Shown here: positions 28,601 through 40,600 of the stretch, one piece after another
How the letters are laid out: the number at the start of each line of letters is the position of its first letter
Numbering within the stretch: the first letter of the stretch is position 1
NCBI RefSeq assembly: GCF_028583425.1
Contig: NC_072795.1
Coordinates: forward strand, 67,098,001-67,162,000
Length of the DNA: 64,000 bases
From: Eublepharis macularius
Taxonomy: Eukaryota > Chordata > Lepidosauria > Squamata > Eublepharidae
Direction of reading: 5' to 3'
Notes under the pieces: model-generated
Told to the model about the DNA's origin: nothing
Database searches by the model: none
The model's input: only the letters and a program-made list of their open reading frames with translations
Position numbers and translations under genes: made by a program

Positions 28601-31600
28601 ATGTTAGATATGCTCTGCATGTTTTTCTAAGAAAGAGAGGTAAAGAAGAAAATTATATCTCCCCACCAATTACCTGCGCTTATGTAAGAAGGTAGACTTT
28701 ACAGATGGAAAAGGAGAATGGGGAAGTGATCAAAGGTATGGTGGGATAAGGGAAGGAGTGTCTTGGTCTTTAGGAAGATGTATAGTTCTGGAAGAAACCA
28801 CTGCAGTGGCAGTGAGGATATCAAGAATGTTCTGTTCTCTCCATCACATTTTTTATCACACCCTTCTTCCAAGAAGCTCTGGGCTCTGTGCATGATTTTC
28901 CTCTCCCCAAACTTATCGTTAAAATAACCATATATGGTTAGACAGACAATGAGTGACTGGCCCATGGTCACCAAGAAAAGTGGGATTTGAACCTTAGGTC
29001 TCTCCAGTCCTAGTTTGACTCTACTACTACATTACACTTGTTCTAGCTTGGCGAGGATGACTTCCTTCAGTGACAAATTATCCAAATAGTGGGAGGCAGA
29101 TCTGGAAGTTTTAAATCATCCAGCACCCAGTTGTTACTCTGACAGCTTACTTTTCCAGATCAGGACCTTACCTAGATTTCCAGAAACCTATGGGGACATT
29201 TTGCTGACCCTTCCCTCTCATGAGACACCTCCAATTCATCTCTAGGCTATTCCTGGGGAGGCCCAGCTCCCCACCCCCGAAGCAACGTTTCAGGGCATGT
29301 TCTAGGCTGCCATAAGTGGGAGGAATTGGTGAAGATCTCTCCCTGCCCTGCACCCATGGATATTTAGGTGGAATACAAGCTTGTATTCAGATATCCCAAA
29401 TAAGCCACAATTTATTTGTAATGAGCCTAAAATTCTTGGGCTTGTGCACATGATACTTACCTTCTTCCCTTATGCTCCATGCTGAAAATAAGGAGTTTCT
29501 GATTAGGAAGTCTTCTGTCTTACTGAAATTTGTTGTGACATTTGAATTGAGCACCTTAACACCTTCAGTTCATTTCCTGACTATAAACTGATTCAAAATT
29601 GAGGTTACTCTTTGGTTTAGAATCCTGGTTTATAGGAAAGATATAAGCTGTATTGTGTTAAACTGTTTGGTGTAGTGGTTAAGAGCACGGGACTCTAATC
29701 TGGAGAGCCGGGTTTGATTCCCCAGTCCTCCACGAAGCCAGCGGGGTGACCTTGGCGAGTCACAGTTCTCTGGAGCTCTCTCAGCCCCACCCACCTCACA
29801 GGGTGATTGTTGTGGGGTAATAATAACACTTTGTAAACCGCTCTGAGTGGGCATTAAGTTGTCCTGAAGGGCGGTATATAAATCGAATGTTGTTGTTGTT
29901 ATTATTATTATTATTATTTAATATTTTTATTCAATTTTAGAACTGTAACAATAATCAAACAACAAACCAATATAATACATTGCATTTACAAATATTAACA
30001 CAGTGCTACAACTTTAATACATCAACAATGAATGGTGTGAAGAGGGAGGTTGCAGATTTCTTGCTTCTATGAATTCGTAAAATGGGATCCATTTTTCCCA
30101 GAAGTTTGATCCCGAAGATTGATATTCTGTCTGATGTAGATTGTCAGTTATTTTTTCCATTATCAAATGGTTCCAGATTTTTGTAAACTAAAGCTCTGTA
30201 GTAGGTGGAGATTGCTCTTTCCATTTGGTTGCTATTGCACTCCTAGCTGCCACCAGGAGAGAGTTGATAAGGTCTCTTCTAACATTTGAGATTGATGTCT
30301 CATCCCACAGTCCCAAGAAGATTACTTTTGGCAACATAGGGACATTGTACCCTGTTATTTCCTTAATAATATTTAGTATTTCTGACCAAAATCGAGATAT
30401 CAAGGGACATTCCCACCAACAGTGAGCAAAATTACCCTCATTATTGCATTTCTTCCAACAAGAGGGTGATGCTGAAGAATAAATTAAGGATAATTATTAT
30501 TAAAGTGCCTGATAGTGAGTTGAGATTTCTGGAAAGTTTGGAGTCAGAAAAAGATACCAATGGGGGGGTGGGGGAGGAGGTGCTAAAAACAGAAATATGG
30601 GGAATAACTGAAATGCTTGCAATACTGGCCTGTTAAAACTAAACATCATTTACTAATTGAACAACATAGTACATCAGTCAGTTACCTTATAAAATTGTAC
30701 TATTTGGCATAGTTACGGAGTTTAAAAGTATCAGTAGCTTCTTTTTCTATGAGAAAAATTAAGTATACCCAATGCTTGAGTAAGTGTAGCAAACTGCTGC
30801 ACCCTCTGCTTCCACAGTACATGTATCTTTAATTTTTGCCATCTGAGTGGTAAGAAAAAAAAAGTTAAAGGTAGAAAATAAATTTTGTAGTAAAGAAAGG
30901 AGAGTATATTATATGGACAATGGTATATTATTTATTAGTTTTATTATTTTCACAATAGGCATGTAAACTTTATTAATAGATATTAAACTTTATTAAAACC
31001 CATTCTTTCATTATGAATTATCATTAAGAATATTATAGCTTATTGTTGCCAAAATTATTACATTTAAACAAAAAAAATCCCTTAAACTATAAATGTGTTT
31101 TTCAGTGCTCCCCAAAATTTTCCAATTTCTCCACTGGAAAAATTGGAAAAGCCCTTACATGTTTCATGCTGTACATTGTGAATGTTCAAAACTGCCTTAA
31201 GAACCATTTTACTCATTCTAAAAGATATCACATCGGAGTTTATTTTTAGCATTTCCCCTAATTTCCAGTTTTTCTATGTATTGTCGAAGGCTTTCACGGC
31301 CGGAGAACGATGGTTGTTGTGGGTTTTCCGGGCTGTATTGCCGTGGTCTTGGCATTGTAGTTCCTGACGTTTCGCCAGCAGCTGTGGCTGGCATCTTCAG
31401 AGGTGTAGCACCAAAAGACAGAGATCTCCGAATCCTCTGTGACACTGAGAGATCTCTGTCTTTTGGTGCTACACCTCTGAAGATGCCAGCCACAGCTGCT
31501 GGCGAAACGTCAGGAACTACAATGCCAAGACCACGGCAATACAGCCCGGAAAACCCACAACAACCATCCAGTTTTTCTGTTGGGAAATTGGAAAAAGCTC

Positions 31601-34600
31601 AGAAAAATATTTTTTTTAATCCTAATTTTTCCATTTTCTCCCCTGGGCCTTCATCTCCCTAGTGATTCAGATGTCACAATAAAGTGCACTTATTTTGGAG
31701 ATGTCCTGTTTTAGGACATCTTCATTTGGTGGTGTGTGCAAGCAGAGGAGAAAAGGAGTGCATACACCTGAGACTTTCAGCCTGTTTATTATCCCAAACA
31801 TATTGTGGCTTGTTCTCAATGTCTGAATGCAGTCAGCATCTGATCCACAGAGCTTTTTGGTTTGCGGCTGATGCCGTGTGACAATACAACGACTTTCTTT
31901 ACCCTTGACTACTGTCTTTAGGGGCACCAAAGTATGTGGTTTTGGACTGTGAATTTTTTAGAAGGTTTTTGTGAAAATAAATCTTTATTGAATACATTTT
32001 TGTGTATAATGTGGTAGAATGCCACAGAATGGGCATGACAATTTTTTTTTGGAGTTTGCAGTAGGCTAGTCTACATTTTTTATCAAAAACTTGGGCCCTT
32101 TTCACACTGCTTACCTTCACTTGCAACAGTGTGGAAGATTGCGCTAAAAATGTGGAAGATCGCGTTTTCTCGCGCGAGATTTGCACAACATCGCACAAAT
32201 CTTGCACGAGAAAATGTGATCTTCCGCATTTTTAGCACAATCTTCCACCTCGTTGCGAGTGAAGGTAAGCAGTGTGAAAAGGGCCTAGGTTGCATGTTTT
32301 GTGTTCCATAAAATATCCTAGGACAGAATATTTTTAGTTTAGTCATGGATATATTTAAGGGACTCTCAATGCAGTCCTAAGCAGAGTTACTTCAATAGGC
32401 TTAGACTGGAGTAACTCTGCTTAGGATTTCACTGTCTACTGTTTATATTCCTTTTCTATCTTTTTGCATATTTCCTCTTTTTTAACACGAAGGTGATAAC
32501 TAGAATATTTAAGCATTCTAAACATATGTGACCACTGTTAGCTTAGGTGATTCTGTGTGACATGAATTACTCTTCTATGTCGCCTACACACTCTAGGAAT
32601 AGTCCTCTTCTGAAGGATTTCAATTGTTGACCTCATGAGGGGATAGCCAAGTGTTCTTGGCTATGCTGTATGTGGTACAAATAGTCATAGATATGATTAG
32701 AACTCAAGGCATGTAAGTTAACAGTAAGAAGCAGTTGGATGGACTGATACAGAGCAGGGTCATGGTGCTGGGAAGAAAGAGTTAATGTTTTTCTTTATTT
32801 TTCTTTATATCATTTATAGTCTGCCTTTCTCACTGAGACTCAAAGAGTGAGTGTGAGATTAGCACAGTCAATATCAAGAACATTTCCATAAACAATGCCA
32901 TAGAATAAATAAATATAAGTTTACAAAAACATAGCATTAGCAATAATCCAATACAGAGTTGAAGAAATGCTGAAACAGAGTATAAGCAGTTCACCCTCTG
33001 AGGCGGAGGACATCTCTGGTGATTCCCACCATCCAATCAGGGAGGCAGGAACTAATTTTCTTCCTCTTCCTGTCTGGCATGCGGGATACCCTCTCTCTTC
33101 AGTTCTGTTCCTGCCTCCAGGGAAAGCAGTCTAGTAACAGACTAGCTCTGCTATTTTCTTATTAAGACTTCAGTTTCATTTTCACTTTCTCATTCCTACT
33201 CCTTTGCTCTTCTCTTCCTCTAATCTTTCCTTTGTCTTTCAAACTCTGTTGACTTAAAACTTTCATAGTTCCTCCATATCTTTTTGCTGTCCTTGCCTGT
33301 CTCTTACTACTCTCCCTGGCTGACTGAGACGATCACAACAGCCATTTGGGGCAGCCGCCTACAAGATAGATGCCACGATTCTGAGGACAGCTTCCCAGAC
33401 AAGGGTGAGGAATGCTCCCCAGAATTCACATCGAACACGATTGGGATTGATGAATCTGGTGCTGACGTGCCTCCCGGCTTGTACATGCTCCCAGCAATGA
33501 GTAGGCACTGACATGCCTCTGCGGCTTGTGCGGTCTCACGGCTACAACTCGGCCTCAGAGCCACAGAAGAGTTTCAAATGGCCCATCCCACTGATCAGAA
33601 GATGGATGTATCTGCACGCTCCTGCTGTGCAGCTGGAGTTGGCGTGTTACCTCAGCCCAGGCTTCTGGCGGGAAAAGACACCAGGAATCTCCTCAGCTCT
33701 GGCACCACAGTGAATGTGCCCATGCCAGCCTCCTGGCTGGAGATTCCACAGCAGGCTTTTTCTCTTCAGATCTAGCCCTGCCTTTACAATAGGACTCTTT
33801 CCGTCAGATGGGCAAGGTATGAAGGGCACAAACTTGCCTGTGTCTTTGAACCTTTTAACTTCCTAAGACTAACCATGAGGGAAGAAATATATAATCTCTG
33901 CCGGGCTGAAACCTGTTAATAGTGGTGTGGGGTCTACCTCCTCCTCCTCCCTCCATGGGCGAGGCTGAGGCTCAGGGGAAGAACTGCTTTGCTTGCAGAA
34001 GGATCCAGGTTTGTTCCCCATTAACTCCAGTTAAAAAGATCAGGTAGATGATGGAAAAAACGTCTTTCTGAGACCCTGGAAACCTGCTGCCAGTCTGAGT
34101 AGACAACACTGACTTTGATGGACCGATGGTCTGAGTCAGAATAAGGCAGCTTGTAATGTTTAACAGACAGGGATCCCCACTGAGTAGGGGGATTATCCTC
34201 AGACAGCATCTATAATGGCAAGGAGAAGGAAGAATTCCTTCAGATGTGGAGGAGGAGGAAATATCCCTGCCAGTACAATCAGCCCAGCTGTCTGAATCTG
34301 AGATCTGGAACAGCAAGGAAGAAAAAAGGGGGTGTGTGCAGGGGGAAACCCCATTAACTCAACCCAAACAAGCAGGGGAACAAAAGGGGTTAAGTAACAA
34401 CCTAAAAGTGTGTGTGTGTATATATATAAAATATTAAAAAGTATTTATTATAGATGTGCACCAATGTGAATAAAAACAAGTTTAAAACATAAGGCCTGAA
34501 TGGCAGGCTACATACATATATTAAAACTTGCTAAAACATCTCAAGATACAGATGGTGGTACTGTGCAGTGACCAACACAAATAGACCAAGGTACAGCACA

Positions 34601-37600
34601 AAACTGACCAGACACGTTTCGGCCCTTAGGCCTTCCTCAGTGGTCAGTTGTAAACAATTTATGATCAAACACGCCCACATACATGGAAACCAATCATGCA
34701 ATGCTCCTGGTGTTTTATCTAGAGCTGTAACAAAAGAAGGGGGAGGAAATTTTTTTTAATATAATATAGTCCATTCTAAAGTGCTAGAATTATTCTAGGT
34801 AAAAATACTGGATCAAAATTTACCTCTAGTATTGTGTGATAAACTGCAAATATTGCAGTAGACCCAGGACTGCATTCACACAATGCTCTTCATTTATTGT
34901 TGCACTCTAAAGAAAAATGTATTGAATTATAAAATTATTCCCTAACATGCTCTTAATTACCCCCTAGGTTCTCCAAACCCAATCACAAACCCACCTGAGT
35001 CTCTTCCTAGGGAAGGTTCCCCAGAAAAGGTCCTCCCATTTTTAGAATATTTTAGGAGACAGCTCAAGGCTGAGAGGTATCCAGGGATAGGGGTCCAAGG
35101 GGCTACCTCCCGCCTGCCGTTTCAAGTGCTGCTTACAGCCACTCAAACCCCTAGCAGGCCTCCTGGAAGAATAGCCTTTACCCCTCCTGTTGAGACTCAC
35201 CAGTCTCTGGGTTCTTTTCCAACCACACACTTGGTCAGACACTCACAGACACAAGGCTTACACAAAAGGTGTTTATTACTTCAGAAGAATGTGTGCAAGT
35301 AGGAACCACTCTACTAAGGCACAAGCAAAGGGCATTTAAAACAATAAAAGCTTGTCTATTGTAACTATAGCTGACTAACTAAAACATAAAGCTGGCTAAC
35401 TTAGCATTTCTCTGAGGAAAACTTGAGGCTTATACTCACTAACGTACTCCTTAAACTATACCAGGCAGGTCTGGTCGTCAGGCCTGGCATAGAGCAAAAA
35501 TCTCCCTCATGCTGATGGAAAAGTAGCCTGGAGCAATCTGAGGGCTGAGAGGAGCCAACCTCCCCCTCTCAGATTCCTAGCCAATCAGAGGTGCCGTCAA
35601 TCAGCGTTGCTAGGCAGGAACTGAGATAAGACTCCCTTGTTTCTCAAGGCCCCCTCTCGGCAACAGCTTGCAGGTGCAGTTAATTAGCTGAGCCAGACAT
35701 TCTGCTCCCAGGATGTTAAGCTAGAACTTTGCCTGTGGAAACTTAGAAGCCTGAACTAATACAGGCAATGAACTTAAAGGGGCTCTGCTAGACAAGAGGT
35801 CTAAACCATCAGCCAATGAGCAATTCCCTAATGTGGTCAAAAAAAGAGAAAAGAAAGAAAACTGTACTCACTAACTTTCTTTGCTTTGAGGTGTTGCAGG
35901 TACCTGCGATCGACACTCCAGTGGCTACACTCTAGTCATCTGGGCTCTTGTCAGAGGGTGAGGAAGGATCAGTCAGAGACATCTTAGACAAGGAGAGAGA
36001 GGCCATGCTGAAGAGAGCTCACGAGGCTATGGCCATGACTATAAAGGCTACAGCCATTGCCTCCAGAGCATCAGGAGTATGGATCAGAAAACTGATCCCA
36101 CTTATCCCATACAACAATAGATGCCCCCTTGAAGGGGCAAACAGAATTTTAAAGGCCAGTACCTTCAAAGCAGACACCATCCTGGATGCAGGTACCTTTT
36201 CTTCCAGGACTATGGTCTCGGCAGCAGTAACAAGCATCCTGGACTGAGAGCTTGGCCAGCAGTTTTACACTCTAAAAATATTGTCCTGGCTTACCACTTT
36301 CAGAGAGACAAGCTATTTGGGGATGCCCTGGGAAAGATCTAAGTTGAGACCCAAGACAAAATAAAGTGTTGCCAAAAAGCACTCAAACAATCTGAGAGGC
36401 GATCCCTTGGCCCTCAGCCATTTTATTCACAACACACTCTACTAAGGTCCAGACAGGATTCCAAGCGACCATCCTGGAGTTAATCTACATATCCCTTTAA
36501 TAAGGGGAGGGGGATCTTTTCAAGACCGCACTTGTAGTATAGTGGTTAAGTAACTGAACTGTGTTGCAGTACTCTGCTGGTTCAAATCTCACTACTGCCA
36601 TGAACTTACCACATGACCTTGGGTAAACCATTCCTCTCAGGCCCAGCTCCCCAGCTCTTCACATGTGGAAAGAGATCCTACCTTGATACCAAGCTCTCTA
36701 AGACAGAACTTGCAAGCTATCCCTGTGAGAGGCCAAGTACTCCTTACCATCAAGCCTGGGTCGACACACAGGCAGATAGTTAGACCTTAGAAATAGTCTC
36801 ACAAAGCTATTCCATACAATTTGAAAGCTACCCACCAGAACATTTTGTCATCTCTCCCCTACGCGAAATCTTAACTCAAACTGTAATCCAACACCTGGGC
36901 ATTCAAGCTGTGGAGCATGTTCCCCACAACGAAAGAGGATGGGGGAGTCTACTCAACCTTCTTCATAGTCCCTAAAAAGAATGGGGACTGGAGGCCGTTG
37001 TTAGACCTCAACTTTTTGAACAAGTTTATCAAGTTGCATCATTTTGAATGGAAACTCTGTGCTCAGTTGCAGAGGCCATTCAACCAGAAGAATACATGAC
37101 ATCTACAGATCTCACAGAAGCATACCTCCATGTACCAATTCTGACAGCCCATCAACAATACCTAAGATTTTGCACAGAAAAAAAAAATCAGTTTGCACAG
37201 AAAAAAAAACCATCCCTTTCGGCCTGTCTACCGCGCCAAGAGTGTTCACAAAGCTCCTGATCAACCCCATCGTATGTCTCGGAGAGATTGGTATTCATGT
37301 TCATTTGCACTCAGACGATCTCCTGATCAGATCACGTTCAAAAGAAAAATCTCACCATGACACTCAGTTCACCATTCAGTTCCTACAAACTGGAATACCT
37401 GGGTATGATAATCAAAAGAGTGTTGTCTATCCTTCACCAAAGAAGAGATCAGGAAGACCAAACAGCTGGCCGAGACTCATCAGAGTGAAAATCACTTTTC
37501 ACGACACTACCCAAACTGATGGGTTTGCTCGTGGCCAGCAACAAGGCAATACCTTGGGGTCGTCTACATGCAAGACCACTTCAGACCTTTCTCAGATTTT

Positions 37601-40600
37601 ATTAACAACAGATCATGGAGAAGATAGATCTTCCCATTCAGGTACCACTTCAGATCAAAAGATCCATGTCCTCTTGAGAACAACAAATACAGATGCAAGC
37701 ATCACAGGTTAGGCACATCTTCCTATCAACGTCTTGGAAATGTGAGCGATTTGTCTGGCCTTGTTCCAGTTCAGAGATCAGATTGTGAACTCACACATCC
37801 TGATCTGTATGAATAAGGTCGCAGACAAGACATATGTAAACAAGACTTTGAGGTGGTACAAGGACGTGACAAGGATACTTACCTGGGAGGAAGGTCACCT
37901 AGTCTCGATCAAAGGTATATCCAATGTCCAGATAGACTGACTGAGCAGGTAGACCATTCAGCAAGTGGAATAGTCCCTTAAGAAAGATCTCATCTGGTGA
38001 TATCTCCACCCTGCATCCTACCAACCTCTCCGGTCACATTACAGGGAATGATTTGGCACTCTCATTTAGACTCGCTCTGCTAAACTGTGTGGAAATAGAA
38101 AGGAAACTCTTCCTAAGATAGGGATATTCTGGAGAGGTGGCCGACACTTCTGGCATCCAGAAATCAGTTCATGGTCAGAATTTTCAATTCCTCTTGGAAA
38201 GCCCTCACTCAGTGGGGCAGGAGGAAAGCACTGCACATTTTACACAGCCCTAACCAAACATCCATTTGGACTGGTCAAGGATGTTCCCCTGAGAAGACTG
38301 AGAATGAAGACCATCTTCCTTATTGTGGTCACATCTACCAGAAGAATCTCAGACCTAGGCGCACCATCAGTCAGACCTGAACTCTTATCTTTCACAACAA
38401 TAAGGTAATACTTCATAGTGTCCCCACCTTTCTTTCAAAAGTCTATTCCAAATTCTATAGGTTGCAAGAGATAAGGTTACCATATTTCTACCTGTACCCT
38501 AAATATACTAGGGAGAGGCTCTGACACAACCTAGACATCAAAAGGAAGCTCAAGGCCTCTCTGCCCCAAACAGTACAAATCAGGAAGTCGGACTTACTGT
38601 TCATCAGTATATCTCCCCTCAATTTGGGGAAGAAAATGCCTTCAGCAGCCATAGGTGCCAATAACAAAACATACACTATCGAAGCTCACAAAGCTCTCAT
38701 CGTAGAGGTTCCTAATGGAATAACAGCTCACTCTGTGAGGAGCGCTACTACCAATGCAGCATTACAGAGGAATGCTTCTGTAGAAGTCTGCAAGGCAGCA
38801 ACATGGTCGTCCTCGACCTTGGTGAGACGCTACAAATTAAATCTATAGTATTCTGCGGACACCACCTGCGGTAGAAAAGTACTGCAGCGCATGATCTTGG
38901 ATGAAGACCACATCCCACCCAGAAAGCAGAAACTGTTTTGGAAGCACCCAAGATGTCCTCCGCCTCAGAGGGAGAATGGACCTTTGGACACTTACCATGA
39001 AAGGTCCTTCTCCTCTGGGGAAAGGAGGACATCTTGCCCTCCCTGGGTCTTTGTCCTCCTCTGCTGCCTCATTCTTCTACCTCCTCCAGGTTATGCTTTA
39101 TTTACAGTACATGTTAACACAACAGGAGTTTTTTCTCTCAGTATTGACAGTTGCTGAAGGATAAATTCAATGTTATTACTTTGTGGAGTCACCTGAACTG
39201 AAGAGAGAGGGTGTCCCACATGCCAGACAGGAAAAGGAAGAAAATTAGTTCCGGTCTCCCTGATTGGATGGTGGGAATCACCCAAGATGCCCTCCTTTAC
39301 TCAGAGGAGAAGGATGCTTCACGGTAAGTATCCAAAGGTCCGTTCTAGGAATGACATTAGACAACATGAAGCACAGGTAGCTTATAGGAGCACATAGTTA
39401 AAGCAACAGATAGTATGTAAAGAAACCTAGTGGTGAAGTCTATGGTCCCTAACTCATAAGTGAAGCATCTGAGACCCCCTCCCTACAATACAATACTCCT
39501 ATCTGAGTAAAAAGCCTTTTTGAATAATTTGGTTTTGTATCGTTTGTGGAAAGCCAGGAGAGTGGGAGCTCTCCTGACTTCCTCAGGCAGGCTGTTCCAC
39601 AGGGTAGGGGCCATCATGCTTTCTGCTCCTCTTCTTCCCAGCCATTCTTCCTTGATGGAAAAAGGCCACTACTATGCCACCGGCTATCTGATTGATGGGA
39701 GCTCTGATTCTTGAAAGCAGACCTCCAACAACAGTACTTTTGGCCGGAGATTTCAATGCTAGGATTGGAAAGACAAATGAAGATCTTTTCCTAAAATGCT
39801 TTAAAACTCAGATAAAAGAAAACTCAGTAATGAATTATAGAAGATCCAAAAATAGGAAGATTAATGGGGCTGGCAGACATTTTGCATTCTTATTATCAAA
39901 GAACAATTTGGTGATATTAAATGGATGCTTCCAGTTTTATGGAAAAGGAGACTATACTTGTATAAATCATAAAGGGGCAAGCGTAGTAGATTATTTTGTT
40001 GAATCTACTGACTTACTCACAAGGGTTGAATGCTTGGAAGTAATGGAATATTTGGGAGGTGATCACTGTCCAGTGCAATTATTATTATGCCTCGATATCT
40101 GGCACCTCTCCCCACACGTAACTAACTTAGCTTTTGTCCAGACACATAACACCTTAAGATCATTGACATGGTGTGAAGCCATGGAAGAGAAAGTTAATGT
40201 ACAAATGGATTTGATAAAAATTAGGTACATAGGTTCCCAAGAAAGCAAAAATATTTTATTTATTTATTTATTTGATTTATACCCCGCCCTCCCCACAGAT
40301 GGGCTCAGGGCAGCTAACAACATTCAAAAAACCATAAAATCAATAATAATTTTTTAAAAGTCATTAAAATAGTCCAGGAGCAGGCTGTTTAAAAAAATAT
40401 TGGGAGTCTGTATATGGGCATAGCAGATGGGAAACACGGAATTTCTTACTGAACTAATTGACCTTTTTAAGCCTTTCTTGGTAACAACAAAGCCTAATGG
40501 GTGGGGCATACCCAACAGAAATGACTAGTATGATTCTGACTGTAAGGCACTAAAAAGATCAATTAGGAGCCTTTATAGACAGTTTAAAAATTTGAGCAGA

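Larger units (their letters stand above)
31276..31568. mobile_element. Palindromic Penelope-type terminal repeat, copy 1
   Basis: Left and right arms are near-perfect inverted copies around 31430-31450 (arms contain CTTTTGGTGCTACACCTCTG, CCACAGCTGCTGGCGAAACG, CAATGCCAAGACCACGGCAA). The right arm stops at CAACCAT (31567) while the left continues to TATTGTCGAAGG. Each arm holds a hammerhead-like motif. Copy 2 is at 59700-59977. Confidence 0.7.
32993..39341 (+). mobile_element. DIRS-type tyrosine-recombinase retrotransposon
   Basis: About 6.35 kb with imperfect inverted terminal repeats (32993-33105 and 39195-39341), an internal complementary region (38951-39036), gag-like, reverse transcriptase and tyrosine recombinase remnants on the plus strand, and the tetranucleotide GTTC at both junctions. 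The interior holds later insertions (SINE at 33995-34170, hammerhead repeat near 34390-34700, unassigned block 34975-35830, SINE at 36530). Frames are heavily broken. It interrupts an L2. Confidence 0.88.
32788..39625 (-). mobile_element. L2-clade LINE 3' end, split by the DIRS element
   Basis: 32788-32992 and 39342-39625 are two halves of one L2 3' end. By comparison with 23160-23640, the left half ends at ATAAGCAGTTC and the right half restarts at GTTCTAGGAATGACATTAG. Removing 32993-39341 plus one GTTC gives a continuous L2 match. Confidence 0.85.
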
